Of a stretch of DNA of 64,000 nucleotides, positions 17,201-25,361 are shown one piece after another (position 1 is the first letter of the stretch; each line of letters begins with the position of its first letter). The stretch comes from Pseudonocardia parietis (lineage in GTDB: Bacteria > Actinomycetota > Actinomycetes > Mycobacteriales > Pseudonocardiaceae). The translations under genes and the position numbers were made by a program. The notes under the pieces were generated by a model. It saw only the letters and a program-made list of their open reading frames with translations. It was not told the DNA's origin and made no database searches. The DNA lies in assembly GCF_017876315.1 (NCBI RefSeq), contig NZ_JAGINU010000001.1, forward strand, positions 5,394,001 through 5,458,000, in the 5' to 3' direction.

Positions 17201-17994
17201 CACTGCCTTCCGGGGCGGACGACGACCACGCGGTCCACCTCGCCCTCGAGGACCGCGCGGTCGGCGTCGGCGAGTCCGGCGTCGGTGACCAGGACGTCCG
17301 CCTCGTTCAGTTCGGCGATGGTCGAGATGCCGACCGTCCCCCACTTCGTGTGGTCGGCGACGACGACGAGCTGCTGACCCGCGTCGACCAGCGCGCGGTT
17401 GGTGTCGCGCTCGGTCAGGTTCGGTGTCGAGAACCCGGCGGCGGCGCTCATGCCGTGCACGCCGAGGAACACGATCTCCAGGTTCAGCGAGCGCAGCGCG
17501 GCGATCGCGACCGGCCCGACCAGCGCCTCCGACGGCGTGCGCACCCCACCGGTGAGGATCACCGTCGACCCGCGGGCCTCGGCGCCACCGGTGTGCAGTG
17601 CCTCGGCGACGGCGAGCGAGTTCGTGACCACGGTCAGCCGCGCGATCTTCGCCAGCCGGTGCGCGAGCCGCCACGTCGTCGTACCCGCGGAGAGGCCGAC
17701 GGCCGACCCGGGGGTGACCAGCGTGGCGGCCTCGGCGGCGATCGCGTCCTTCTCCTCGAGCTCCCGGACGGACTTCGCCGAGAACCCCGGCTCCTCCGTG
17801 GTGTGCTCGCCGATCGCCGTCGCCCCGCCGTGCACCTTGTCCACCAGGCGCCTGCGGGCGAGGACGTCGAGGTCGCGGCGCACCGTCATCTCGGACACGC
17901 CGAGATGGTCGGCCAGCTCGGACACCCGGACCGCCCCGTGCGACCGCACCCGCTCCACGATGACCTCGCGCCGCTGCTCGGCGAGCAGGCTCAT
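17200..17994 (-). CDS. DeoR/GlpR-family transcriptional regulator
   Basis: A 264-residue sugar-responsive repressor. The N-terminal helix-turn-helix is canonical (SELADHLGVSEMTVRRDLD, residues about 25-45), followed by the LVDKVHGGA wing. The C-terminal DeoRC domain has GLSAGTTTW and VTNSL, the sugar-phosphate site. ATG 17994 was chosen at the start of the family alignment (MSLLAEQRRE). It is translationally coupled to galT and divergent from the symporter, which points to control of galactose uptake and metabolism. Matching AAACCGAA motifs lie upstream. Confidence 0.9.
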   Translation of the reverse strand: MSLLAEQRREVIVERVRSHGAVRVSELADHLGVSEMTVRRDLDVLARRRLVDKVHGGATAIGEHTTEEPGFSAKSVRELEEKDAIAAEAATLVTPGSAVGLSAGTTTWRLAHRLAKIARLTVVTNSLAVAEALHTGGAEARGSTVILTGGVRTPSEALVGPVAIAALRSLNLEIVFLGVHGMSAAAGFSTPNLTERDTNRALVDAGQQLVVVADHTKWGTVGISTIAELNEADVLVTDAGLADADRAVLEGEVDRVVVVRPGRQ

Positions 17995-18040
17995 GGCGCG
18001 GCATCCGGGCGGCAGGTCGACGTCACCCGAACACAATGCA

Positions 18041-18054
18041 ACAAAACCGAACGA
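18041..18054. promoter_or_regulatory. Candidate DeoR operator, proximal copy
   Basis: The A-rich sequence ACAAAACCGAACGA contains AAACCGAA at 18044-18051, 50 bp upstream of the DeoR start. The same octamer occurs inverted at 18156-18163. DeoR-family operators are often A-rich half-sites of this form. Inference from two copies. Confidence 0.35.
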
Positions 18055-18152
18055 TCTGCAAGCTCGGGCCAACCGGGCCGTATCTGCTCGTCAGGCGCCG
18101 GGCAAGGTCACCGCACGATATCGAATTCGCGCGAACGTGTTCACTTCTGTCC

Positions 18153-18172
18153 GACTTCGGTTTACCTTGTGC
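18153..18172. promoter_or_regulatory. Candidate DeoR operator, distal copy
   Basis: TTCGGTTT at 18156-18163 is the inverse of AAACCGAA at 18044-18051; both are followed by a CAA/TTG element at a similar distance (ACAA before one, TTGT after the other). It lies on the symporter side of the 318-bp divergent region and could let one repressor control both directions. Confidence 0.35.
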
Positions 18173-18253
18173 GCTGGCCTGTGCAGCACGAAAGCCACAC
18201 GACGCACCCGGGCCGACAGCAGACAGGCGGACTCGACGGCGAGGAGCTTCCGA

Positions 18254-18316
18254 ATGGATCACCGCGAGACGACCCCGGGGCGGGTCGCGCAGGGCCGACG
18301 GGAGGCCGCGGCATGA
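18254..18316 (+). CDS. 20-residue upstream ORF coupled to symporter
   Basis: A small ORF (ATG 18254 to TGA 18314-18316) with a strong ribosome site, GAGGAG at 18241-18246, 7 nt before its ATG. Its stop overlaps the symporter ATG in the pattern ATGA. The predicted peptide begins MDHRETTPGR, is Arg/Ala-rich, and has no membrane segment. It may be a leader whose translation opens the symporter start, or a spurious ORF. It is too short for a family assignment. Confidence 0.4.
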   Translation: MDHRETTPGRVAQGRREAAA

Positions 18317-19998
18317 CGTCCCAGGAGATTCTCCGCCTGGATGCGAACATCGTCGACTACCTGCTGGTCGCCTTCTACTTCACCCTGGTACTCGGCATCG
18401 GCTACGCGGCACGGCGCTCGGTCTCGTCCAGCCTGGACTTCCTGCTGTCCGGCCGCTCGTTGCCGGCCTGGATCACCGGCCTGGCGTTCATCTCGGCCAA
18501 CCTCGGCGCGATCGAGCTCATCGGCATGGTGGCCAACGGTGCCCAGTTCGGCATACCGACGGTGCACTACTACTGGCTCGGCGCGATCCCGGCGATGGTG
18601 TTCCTCGGCATCGTGATGATGCCGTTCTACTACGGTTCGCAGGCGCGCAGCGTCCCGGAGTTCCTGCTCAAGCGGTTCAACCAGACCACCCAGCGGGTGC
18701 AGGCCGTGATCTTCGCCGTGGCCTCGATCCTGATCGCCGGCGTCAACCTGTTCTCGCTCGGGCTCGTCCTGGAGGCGCTGCTCGGCTGGCCGCTGTACGT
18801 GGCGGTGCCGGTCGCGGCCGTCGTCGTCCTCGGCTACATCACCCTCGGCGGCCTCTCCGCGGCGATCTACACCGAGGTACTGCAGTTCTTCGTGATCCTC
18901 GCGCTGCTCATCCCGCTGACCGTGGCCGGGCTCAACCGGATCGGCGGCTGGGACGGCCTGACCCGGGCGGTCACCGAGGGCCCCAGCGGCGGGGCCGATC
19001 TCAACGCGTGGCCGGGAACCTCGCTGACCGAGATCGAGAACCCGTTCCTGTCGGTACTGGGCATCGTGTTCGGTCTCGGCTTCGTGCTCTCCTTCGGGTA
19101 CTGGACCACGAACTTCGCCGAGGTGCAGCGGGCGCTCTCGGCCAAGAGCATGTCGGCCGCCCGGCGCACGCCGCTCATCGGCGCGTTCCCGAAGGCGCTG
19201 GTCGTGCTGGTCATCGTGACCCCCGGCATGATCGCCGGGATCCTGATCCCGCAGATCACCGCCCTCAAGGCGGGTGGCGGCGAGTCGGTCGACGGCATCA
19301 CCTACAACAACGCGCTGTCGCTGCTGATGAAGGAGGTCCTGCCGAACGGCATCCTCGGCGTCGCGATCGCCGGCCTGCTCGCCGCGTTCATGGCCGGTAT
19401 GGCGGCGAACATCAGCTCGTTCAACACCGTGTTCACCTACGACATCTGGCAGGACTGGGTCCGCCCCGGCCGCGACGACGGCTACTACCTGCAGGTCGGC
19501 CGGCTGGTGACGATCATCGGCTGTGTGCTGGCGATCGGTACCGCGTTCATCGCGTCCGGCTCCCAGAACCTGATGGACTACATCCAGTCGCTGTTCAGCT
19601 TCTTCAACGCGCCGCTGTTCGCGATCTTCATCCTCGGCCTGTTCTGGAAGCGGATGACCGGGCCGTCGGCCTGGATCGGCCTGCTGTCGGGTACCGCCGC
19701 CGCGATCGCGGTGGACGTCCTGGTGCGGTTCGAGGTCCTCGAGATGTCCAACCAGGCAGGCAGCTTCGTCGGGGCGATCGCCGCGTTCGTCGTCGGTGTC
19801 GGGGTCGCCGGAGCGGTCTCGATGGTGACCGCACCACGGCCGGAGGCCGAACTGGCCGGGCTGGTCTGGAGCCTCACCCCGAAGGCGGCGCGCACGCACT
19901 CCACCGAGGGTGACGACGCGGGCTGGTACCGCTCGCCCGCGGTGCTCGCTGTCGCCGTACTCGCCCTGACCGTCATCCTCTACATCGTGACCGGCTGA
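18313..19998 (+). CDS. Sodium:solute symporter (SSS family)
   Basis: A 561-residue membrane protein with about 13-14 helices of the sodium:solute symporter family. Typical blocks: VDYLLVAFYFTLVLGIGYAA, the FLLSGRSLPAW loop with ISANLGAIELIGM, and the SAAIYTEVLQFF helix. Residues near FNTVFTYDIWQDW fit the C-terminal family signature. It is divergent from deoR-galT and probably brings in galactose or a related sugar by Na+ coupling; that substrate is inferred from neighbours only. A small two-helix membrane protein follows 14 bp later. Confidence 0.9.
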   Translation: MTSQEILRLDANIVDYLLVAFYFTLVLGIGYAARRSVSSSLDFLLSGRSLPAWITGLAFISANLGAIELIGMVANGAQFGIPTVHYYWLGAIPAMVFLGIVMMPFYYGSQARSVPEFLLKRFNQTTQRVQAVIFAVASILIAGVNLFSLGLVLEALLGWPLYVAVPVAAVVVLGYITLGGLSAAIYTEVLQFFVILALLIPLTVAGLNRIGGWDGLTRAVTEGPSGGADLNAWPGTSLTEIENPFLSVLGIVFGLGFVLSFGYWTTNFAEVQRALSAKSMSAARRTPLIGAFPKALVVLVIVTPGMIAGILIPQITALKAGGGESVDGITYNNALSLLMKEVLPNGILGVAIAGLLAAFMAGMAANISSFNTVFTYDIWQDWVRPGRDDGYYLQVGRLVTIIGCVLAIGTAFIASGSQNLMDYIQSLFSFFNAPLFAIFILGLFWKRMTGPSAWIGLLSGTAAAIAVDVLVRFEVLEMSNQAGSFVGAIAAFVVGVGVAGAVSMVTAPRPEAELAGLVWSLTPKAARTHSTEGDDAGWYRSPAVLAVAVLALTVILYIVTG

Positions 19999-20012
19999 GC
20001 AGGAGCGCAGAG

Positions 20013-20282
20013 ATGACCGAGAAGAACACCCCGGTATCGACCACGGCGACCAGCCTGTTCGACCTGCGTTCGGTGATCGCCCTGCTGTTCGGGGTCTACG
20101 GCATCGTGCTGGTGATCATGGGCCTGGTCTCCGGGAACGATCCCGAGAACCTGGCCAAGACCGGCGGGACCAACCTGAACCTGCACACCGGCATCGGCAT
20201 GCTGGTGCTCGGCGCGCTCTTCGTGCTGTGGGTGCGGCTGCGGCCGCTGAAGATCCCCACGGTCGTCGACGAGCAGGACTGA
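20013..20282 (+). CDS. Small two-helix membrane protein
   Basis: An 89-residue protein of unknown function with two hydrophobic helices: about 20-40 (VIALLFGVYGIVLVIMGLVS) and about 58-75 (GIGMLVLGALFVLWVRL). AGGAG precedes ATG 20013, 14 bp after the symporter stop, so it is probably co-transcribed. Small membrane partners next to SSS transporters are known in other systems, so an accessory subunit is possible but unproven. It ends PTVVDEQD. Confidence 0.75.
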   Translation: MTEKNTPVSTTATSLFDLRSVIALLFGVYGIVLVIMGLVSGNDPENLAKTGGTNLNLHTGIGMLVLGALFVLWVRLRPLKIPTVVDEQD

Positions 20283-20287
20283 CCGCT

Positions 20288-20313
20288 CCCCGCCCGCAGC
20301 CGGCGGGCCGGGG
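20288..20313 (+). terminator. Hairpin after the symporter operon
   Basis: CCCCGCCCG pairs with CGGGCCGGGG through one bulged base, across a 7-nt loop, starting 6 bp after the stop of the small membrane protein. It probably ends the symporter transcript. Confidence 0.5.
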
Positions 20314-20433
20314 TCAGCGCCCCCGGTTCGCCGGCGTCGGGTAGACCGGGTTGAACGCCTGCAGGGTGTAGGCGTCGATCCGGCGGGCGATCCGGCCGAG
20401 GCCGGAGCGCAGGGTGCGGAAGGTGGCGCTCAT
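20314..20433 (-). CDS. Possible 39-residue protein
   Basis: A short ORF, start ATG 20433, beginning MSATFRTLRSGLGRIARRID and ending NPVYPTPANRGR. AGGGAAC lies upstream, and an in-frame ATG at 20451 is an alternative start. It lies in a 310-bp gap without other genes, and a hairpin follows its stop. The peptide is basic and could form one amphipathic helix. No family was recognised, and it may not be a gene. Confidence 0.35.
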   Translation of the reverse strand: MSATFRTLRSGLGRIARRIDAYTLQAFNPVYPTPANRGR

Positions 20434-20592
20434 GGGTGGAGTTCCCTTCATCGGAGTACTGCGAGGAGGGGGCGTCGGGCCGGGTGGGGCGGACGGCCTC
20501 CTCACCGGACACGTCCAGTCTGCACTGAATCGATCCCGGAGCGCCGTCGATGGGGAGCCGGGTCACGATGTGACCTGCGACGAGGTGCCGCC

Positions 20593-21219
20593 GTGCGGGT
20601 GATCGCCGGAGACGGCGAGCACGAGATCGAGATCGCGCGGTCCCGGTTCCGGTGCACCGTGGCCCGGGTGCCCGGCATCGACGCGGCCTCCGCCGTGATC
20701 GAGAAGGTCCGCCGCGCCGGCCCGGACGCGACCCACCACGGCACGGCACTGCGGCTCGGCGACCCGGAGACCGGCGGCCTCACCGCACGGTCCAACGACG
20801 ACGGCGAACCGTCCGGTACCGCGGGCGTCCCGATGCTGGAGGTGCTGTCGCGCCGCGACCTGACCGACGTCGTCGCCGTCGTCTCGCGCTGGTTCGGTGG
20901 CACCAAGCTCGGTGCCGGCGGCCTGGTCCGCGCGTACTCCGGCGTGCTGTCCGAGACCCTCGACACCGTCGGGACGTTGCGCCGGGTCCGGCACCGCGAG
21001 CTGCTCCTCGCCGCGCCGCACGACCGGGCCGGACGATTGGAGCACGACCTGCGGCACTCGCCGTACCGGCTGCACGAGGTCGAGCACGGCGCCGACGTGA
21101 CCTTCACCGTCGCGGTCGCGGAGACCGGCCTGGCCGGCTTCACGGACTGGCTCGCCGCACACACCGGCGGTTCCGTCGACGCCCTCGACGCCGGCCCGCG
21201 CGACCTGTACCTACCCTGA
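20593..21219 (+). CDS. IMPACT/YigZ family protein
   Basis: A 208-residue protein of the YigZ/IMPACT family. The N-terminal UPF0029 domain carries the signature SRWFGGTKLGAGGLVRAY (about 97-115) and DDGEPSGTAG. A short ferredoxin-like C-terminal domain (DUF1949 type) follows. Family members have been linked to translation control, but the bacterial role is not settled. GTG 20593 is preceded by GAGG. The GNAT gene starts 4 bp after it. Confidence 0.85.
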   Translation: MRVIAGDGEHEIEIARSRFRCTVARVPGIDAASAVIEKVRRAGPDATHHGTALRLGDPETGGLTARSNDDGEPSGTAGVPMLEVLSRRDLTDVVAVVSRWFGGTKLGAGGLVRAYSGVLSETLDTVGTLRRVRHRELLLAAPHDRAGRLEHDLRHSPYRLHEVEHGADVTFTVAVAETGLAGFTDWLAAHTGGSVDALDAGPRDLYLP

Positions 21220-21223
21220 CCAG

Positions 21224-21709
21224 GTGGAGATCCGCGAGGCGACCGACGACGACTGGCCGGCGATCTGGGCGGTGCTGCGCCCGATCTTCGCCGAGGGCCG
21301 CACCTACACCGTGCCGCTCGACGCCGGGGAGGCGTCGGCCCGCGCGATGTGGATGCTCCCGCCGCCCGGCCGGGTCGTGGTGGCCGTCGACGGCGGCGAG
21401 ATCGTGGGCACCGCGAAGACCGGCCCGAACCAGCCCGGCCCCGGCGCGCACGTCGCCACGGCGAGCTTCGCGGTCGATCCCACCCGCGCCGGGCGCGGCA
21501 CCGGACGGGCACTCGGCGAGCACGTGCTCGACCTCGCCCGCTCCGCCGGCTACGCGGCGATGCAGTTCAACGCCGTCGTCGAGACCAACACCCGGGCGGT
21601 CGCGCTCTGGCACTCACTCGGTTTCCGGACCATCGGGATCGTGCCGGACGCCTTCACCCTCCCCGACGGCACGCGGACCGGCCTGCACGTGATGCACACC
21701 CACCTGTGA
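21224..21709 (+). CDS. GNAT family N-acetyltransferase
   Basis: A 161-residue acetyltransferase. It starts with MEIREATDDDWPAIW, a classic first strand and helix, and has the acetyl-CoA P-loop region VDPTRAGRGTGRAL (Q/RxxGxG/A type) and NTRAVALWHSLGFR in motif B. It would acetylate an amine; the substrate is unknown. GTG 21224 follows the YigZ-family stop by 4 bp, so the pair is probably one transcript. Confidence 0.87.
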   Translation: MEIREATDDDWPAIWAVLRPIFAEGRTYTVPLDAGEASARAMWMLPPPGRVVVAVDGGEIVGTAKTGPNQPGPGAHVATASFAVDPTRAGRGTGRALGEHVLDLARSAGYAAMQFNAVVETNTRAVALWHSLGFRTIGIVPDAFTLPDGTRTGLHVMHTHL

Positions 21710-21733
21710 GCCGGCGTGAGTCAGCGCTGTGGG

Positions 21734-22522
21734 TCAGCGCCCCTTCCAGACCGGGTCGCGCTTCTCGGCGAACGCGGTGGCGCCCTCCCGGGCGTCCTGC
21801 GAGGTCAGCACCGGGGTGGTGATCTCGTTGTGCCGCTCCCAGCGATCCGCACCCCAGCCGGGGCTCTCCAGCACGATCCGCTTCGAGGCGGCGACACCGA
21901 GCGGACCGTTGGCTGCGATCCGCGCGGCCAGCTCGCACGCCGCGTCGATCGCGCCGCCGTCGTCGACGATCCGGTTGACCAGCCCGGCCGCCTCGGCCCG
22001 GGCGGCGTCGATCGGGTCCCCGGTCAGCAGCATCTCCAGCGCGAGCGCGCGCGGCACCCGGTTGGCCAGCTCCAGCGCACCGCCGGCCGCCGCGACCAGC
22101 GACCGCTTCACCTCGGGCACCCCGAACCGGGCGCCCCGGCCGGCCACGACCAGGTCGCAGGCCAGCATGAGCTCGAACCCACCGGCCAGCGCCCACCCCT
22201 CGACCGCGGCGATCATCGGCTTGCGCGGCGGCACCTGGGTGATGCCGCAGAGCCCGCGGCCGGGGATCGAGGGCTGCTCCCCCTTGAGGAAGGCCTTCAG
22301 GTCCATGCCCGCGGAGAACGCCCCGCCCGCACCCGCGAGGACGCCGGCGCGCAGCTCGTCGTCGGCGTCCAGCTCGTCGACGGCCGCGGCGACCGCCTTC
22401 GCGACGTTCTCGTTGATCGCGTTCTTCGCCCGCGGGCGGTTGATGGTGATCAGCTGGACACCGTTGCGGCGCTCGACCAGCACCTCGGACTCGGAAACGG
22501 TCAGGTCTGACTGCTCTGTCAT
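21734..22522 (-). CDS. Enoyl-CoA hydratase/isomerase
   Basis: A 262-residue crotonase. Both hydratase Glu residues are present: GGFELMLACD and the PE of FGVPEVKRSL. The oxyanion segment FSAGMDLKAF and the C-terminal FAEKRDPVWKGR are standard. It can therefore hydrate 2-enoyl-CoA esters, although the chain-length range is not visible. It is 9 bp downstream of the alpha/beta hydrolase on the same strand, so these two likely share a transcript. It converges on the GNAT gene. Confidence 0.88.
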   Translation of the reverse strand: MTEQSDLTVSESEVLVERRNGVQLITINRPRAKNAINENVAKAVAAAVDELDADDELRAGVLAGAGGAFSAGMDLKAFLKGEQPSIPGRGLCGITQVPPRKPMIAAVEGWALAGGFELMLACDLVVAGRGARFGVPEVKRSLVAAAGGALELANRVPRALALEMLLTGDPIDAARAEAAGLVNRIVDDGGAIDAACELAARIAANGPLGVAASKRIVLESPGWGADRWERHNEITTPVLTSQDAREGATAFAEKRDPVWKGR

Positions 22523-22531
22523 GATCCCACT

Positions 22532-23422
22532 TTAGAACGCCGGAGCGGCCACCGGCACCGAGTGCTCCCAGTCGGCGAGCAGCGTGCGCAACGCGGTGAC
22601 CAGAGCCAGCGGCTGGTCGACCATGACGTGGTGCCCGGCGCCGGGGATCTCGACGACGGGTGCGGCACGACCCATCCGGTCCACCACCATCTCGCCCATG
22701 TCGGCCGGGACGAGACCGTGCTCGGCCCGGAACAGCGCGATCCGGCAACCGGGGCGCCCGAGGTCACCGGGCGTCAGGCCGATCCCTCCGAAGATCCTCG
22801 GGTCGAACTTCCAGCTCCAGCCGCCCTCGACCGGGCGGATGCTGTGCTCGGCGATGTACCGGTGCACGTACGGCAGGTCGCCCCGCTGCTCGGGCACGGT
22901 GCGGAACCGGGCGAGCAGGGCCTCCCGGTCGGCATGCACCCGCGCCGGCCCGAACGCCCGTTGCTGGCGGGCGGCGAGCTCCTCCGGGGACCGCTCCCGC
23001 ACCGGCGAGTCGACGGCGACCGCACCGGCCAGCTCCTCGCCGTAGCGCAGGGCGGCGGCGAGCGTCACGAAGCCGCCCATGCTGTGCCCGATCAGCGTCG
23101 GCCGCTCACCGAGACCGGCGTGGCCGATCACCACCTTGAGCTCGGCGGCCCAGCGGTCCAGGTCGTAGGACGGTGCTCGACCGGAGTCACCGTGCCCGGA
23201 CAGGTCGACGGCGACGACCCGGCGGGCGCCCTCGACCAGGAGCGGGGCGACGTGGTCCCACCAGCGGCCGTGCGCGGCGCCGCCGTGCACCAGCAGGACG
23301 CCCGGGCCGCCGGGCTCGCCCCAGGTCCGGTAGGCGATCGACACGCCGTCGGCATCGGCGCGGCCGGTGTCGCACGGCGCGGCGAGCGCCGTCGTGAACC
23401 AGCTGGGCGGCTGCTCGGACAC
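22532..23422 (-). CDS. Alpha/beta hydrolase
   Basis: A 296-residue serine hydrolase. The oxyanion motif VLLVHGGAAHGRWW, the nucleophile elbow GHSMGG (Ser near residue 114), and the last-strand His in GAGHHVMVDQP form the usual triad with an Asp/Glu after strand 6. Substrate is unknown; the neighbouring crotonase may suggest a thioester or ester in fatty-acid metabolism. It is divergent from the EphD-like gene. Confidence 0.85.
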   Translation of the reverse strand: MSEQPPSWFTTALAAPCDTGRADADGVSIAYRTWGEPGGPGVLLVHGGAAHGRWWDHVAPLLVEGARRVVAVDLSGHGDSGRAPSYDLDRWAAELKVVIGHAGLGERPTLIGHSMGGFVTLAAALRYGEELAGAVAVDSPVRERSPEELAARQQRAFGPARVHADREALLARFRTVPEQRGDLPYVHRYIAEHSIRPVEGGWSWKFDPRIFGGIGLTPGDLGRPGCRIALFRAEHGLVPADMGEMVVDRMGRAAPVVEIPGAGHHVMVDQPLALVTALRTLLADWEHSVPVAAPAF

Positions 23423-23531
23423 GCACGGCTCCGTTCACCGAGGACGAGGACCCGGCGAACGTACCCCGTCCCCGCCGATCCACGATCCGGGCGGGCTAGC
23501 GCCTTGTTGACACGTTTTCTATGATGACGGG

Positions 23532-25361
23532 GTGTCTCACAGTGACGTGGCAGAGCGCACCAGGACGGTCGCCACCCCCGACGGGCTCCAGCTCGCCGTC
23601 GCCGAGCGGGGCGATGCCTCCCGCCCGACGGTCGTCGCCGTGCACGGCTATCCGGACGACCGGCACGTCTGGGACGGCGTCGCCGAGTTGCTCGCCGTCG
23701 ACCACCACGTGGTGAGCTACGACGTCCGCGGGCACGGCGGCTCGGACGCCCCGGCCGGCCGGGCGGGCTACGACCTGGAGCTGCTCGCCGCCGACCTGCG
23801 CGCGGTGTGCGACGCCGTCTCCCCCGACGCCCCGGTGCACCTGATCGCCCACGACTGGGGCGCGATCCAGACCTGGCACGCGGTGACCGGGCACGGGCTC
23901 GACGGCCGGGTCGCGTCGTTCACGTCGATCTCCGGGCCGAGTCTCGACCACGTGGGGCTGTTCCTGCGCCGGCGCGGCCCCCGCGACCTGCGCTCCGTGC
24001 TCTCCCAGGCGGCGCACTCCTGGTACGCGCTCGCCTTCCGGCTCCCGGTGCTGCCCGAGCTCGCCGTGCGCAGCGGCGCGCTCGGCGCGTTGGTCTCCCG
24101 CAAGGAGGGCATCGGACGCCCCTCGGTACGCGACGCCGTGAACGGGCTCGAGCTGTACCGGCGCAACCTGCCACGGCGGCTGGGCCGGCCGCAGCCGCGC
24201 CGGACGGGCGTGCCGGTGCAGGTCCTGGTGCCGCGCGGGGACGCCTACGTGACCCCGGCGCTCGCCACCTCCGCCGCGGAGTTCGCCCCGGACCTGCGCG
24301 TGCGGTACCTGCCCGGCGGGCACTGGATCGTGCGGCATCGGCCCGCGGTGATCGCCCGCTGCGTGCGCGAGATCGTCGCGGAGACCGGCGGGGCGGAGAC
24401 CGGCGGGCACGCCCCTGCTCCCGCGCTGACCCGGGCCCGGGCCCGGGGCGCCGCACTGGTCGCCGCACGGGGGCGCCGGACCGGCGCCGTGCGCTGGGAC
24501 GGGGGCCTCGCCGTCGTCACCGGGGCGGGGAGCGGGATCGGCCGGGCGACGGCGCGGGCCCTCGCGGACCGCGGGACGCGCGTCGTCGTCGCGGACCTGT
24601 CGGAGGACGGCACCGCGCAGACCGTCGAGCTGATCGAGCGCCGGCACGGGGCCGGGCGCGCGGTCGCGCGGCGGGTCGACGTCGCCGACGACACCGCCGT
24701 CGCCGAGCTGGCCGCCCGGGTCGCTGCCGAGCAGGGGGTGCCGGACCTCGTCGTCAACAACGCCGGGATCGCCGTCGCCGGGCCGTTCGCCGACACCACG
24801 CTCGAGCAGTGGCAGCGGATCGTCGACGTCAACCTGTGGGGCGTCGTCCACGGGTGCCGGCACTTCGGTGCGCTGCTCACCGAGCACGGCGAGGGCGGGC
24901 ACCTGGTGAACGTCGCCTCGGCCGCGGCCTACCTGCCGTCGCGTGCGCTGCCGGCGTACGCGACGACGAAGGCCGCGGTGCTGATGCTGTCCGAGTGCCT
25001 GCGCGCCGAGCTGGCAGGCGAGGGCATCGGCGTCACCGCGCTGTGCCCGGGACTCGTGAACACCCCGATCACCACCAGCGCCCGGTTCGCGGGCGCCGAC
25101 GATGCGGAGCAGGACGCTCGCCGCCGTGCCGCCGCCGCCGCCTACGCCCGTCGCGGCTACACCCCGGAGCGGGTCGCGGCGCGCCTGGTCCGGGCGGTGG
25201 AGAAGAACCTGCCACTGGCCCCGGTGACCGCCGAGTCCCACGCCGCGCTGCTGGCGTCCCGGCTGTCCCCCGGCCTGCTGCGCGCCGTCGCCCGCCTCGA
25301 CGGCGGGCCCCGCTTCGGCGGCACCCGCTACGCAACCGTCCGAAAGGAGCACCGCCCGTGA
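23532..25361 (+). CDS. Epoxide hydrolase-SDR fusion (EphD-like)
   Basis: A 609-residue two-domain protein matching the layout of mycobacterial EphD. Residues about 12-285 are an alpha/beta hydrolase of the epoxide-hydrolase type: VVAVHGYPDDRHVW, nucleophile Asp108 in AHDWGA, and His264 in GGHWIV. Residues about 322-600 are an SDR with TGAGSGIG, NNAG, and Tyr476/Lys480 in YATTK. It could open an epoxide and oxidise or reduce the resulting alcohol. GTG 23532 is 7 nt after a TATGAT (-10-like) element, so the mRNA may be leaderless. Its stop overlaps the next start (GTGA), which begins a coupled operon. Confidence 0.9.
   Translation: MSHSDVAERTRTVATPDGLQLAVAERGDASRPTVVAVHGYPDDRHVWDGVAELLAVDHHVVSYDVRGHGGSDAPAGRAGYDLELLAADLRAVCDAVSPDAPVHLIAHDWGAIQTWHAVTGHGLDGRVASFTSISGPSLDHVGLFLRRRGPRDLRSVLSQAAHSWYALAFRLPVLPELAVRSGALGALVSRKEGIGRPSVRDAVNGLELYRRNLPRRLGRPQPRRTGVPVQVLVPRGDAYVTPALATSAAEFAPDLRVRYLPGGHWIVRHRPAVIARCVREIVAETGGAETGGHAPAPALTRARARGAALVAARGRRTGAVRWDGGLAVVTGAGSGIGRATARALADRGTRVVVADLSEDGTAQTVELIERRHGAGRAVARRVDVADDTAVAELAARVAAEQGVPDLVVNNAGIAVAGPFADTTLEQWQRIVDVNLWGVVHGCRHFGALLTEHGEGGHLVNVASAAAYLPSRALPAYATTKAAVLMLSECLRAELAGEGIGVTALCPGLVNTPITTSARFAGADDAEQDARRRAAAAAYARRGYTPERVAARLVRAVEKNLPLAPVTAESHAALLASRLSPGLLRAVARLDGGPRFGGTRYATVRKEHRP

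Noticed and set aside
23507-23512. TTGACA as a -35 box for the EphD-like gene
   Set aside because: It is only 7 bp from TATGAT; a -35/-10 spacer needs about 17 bp.
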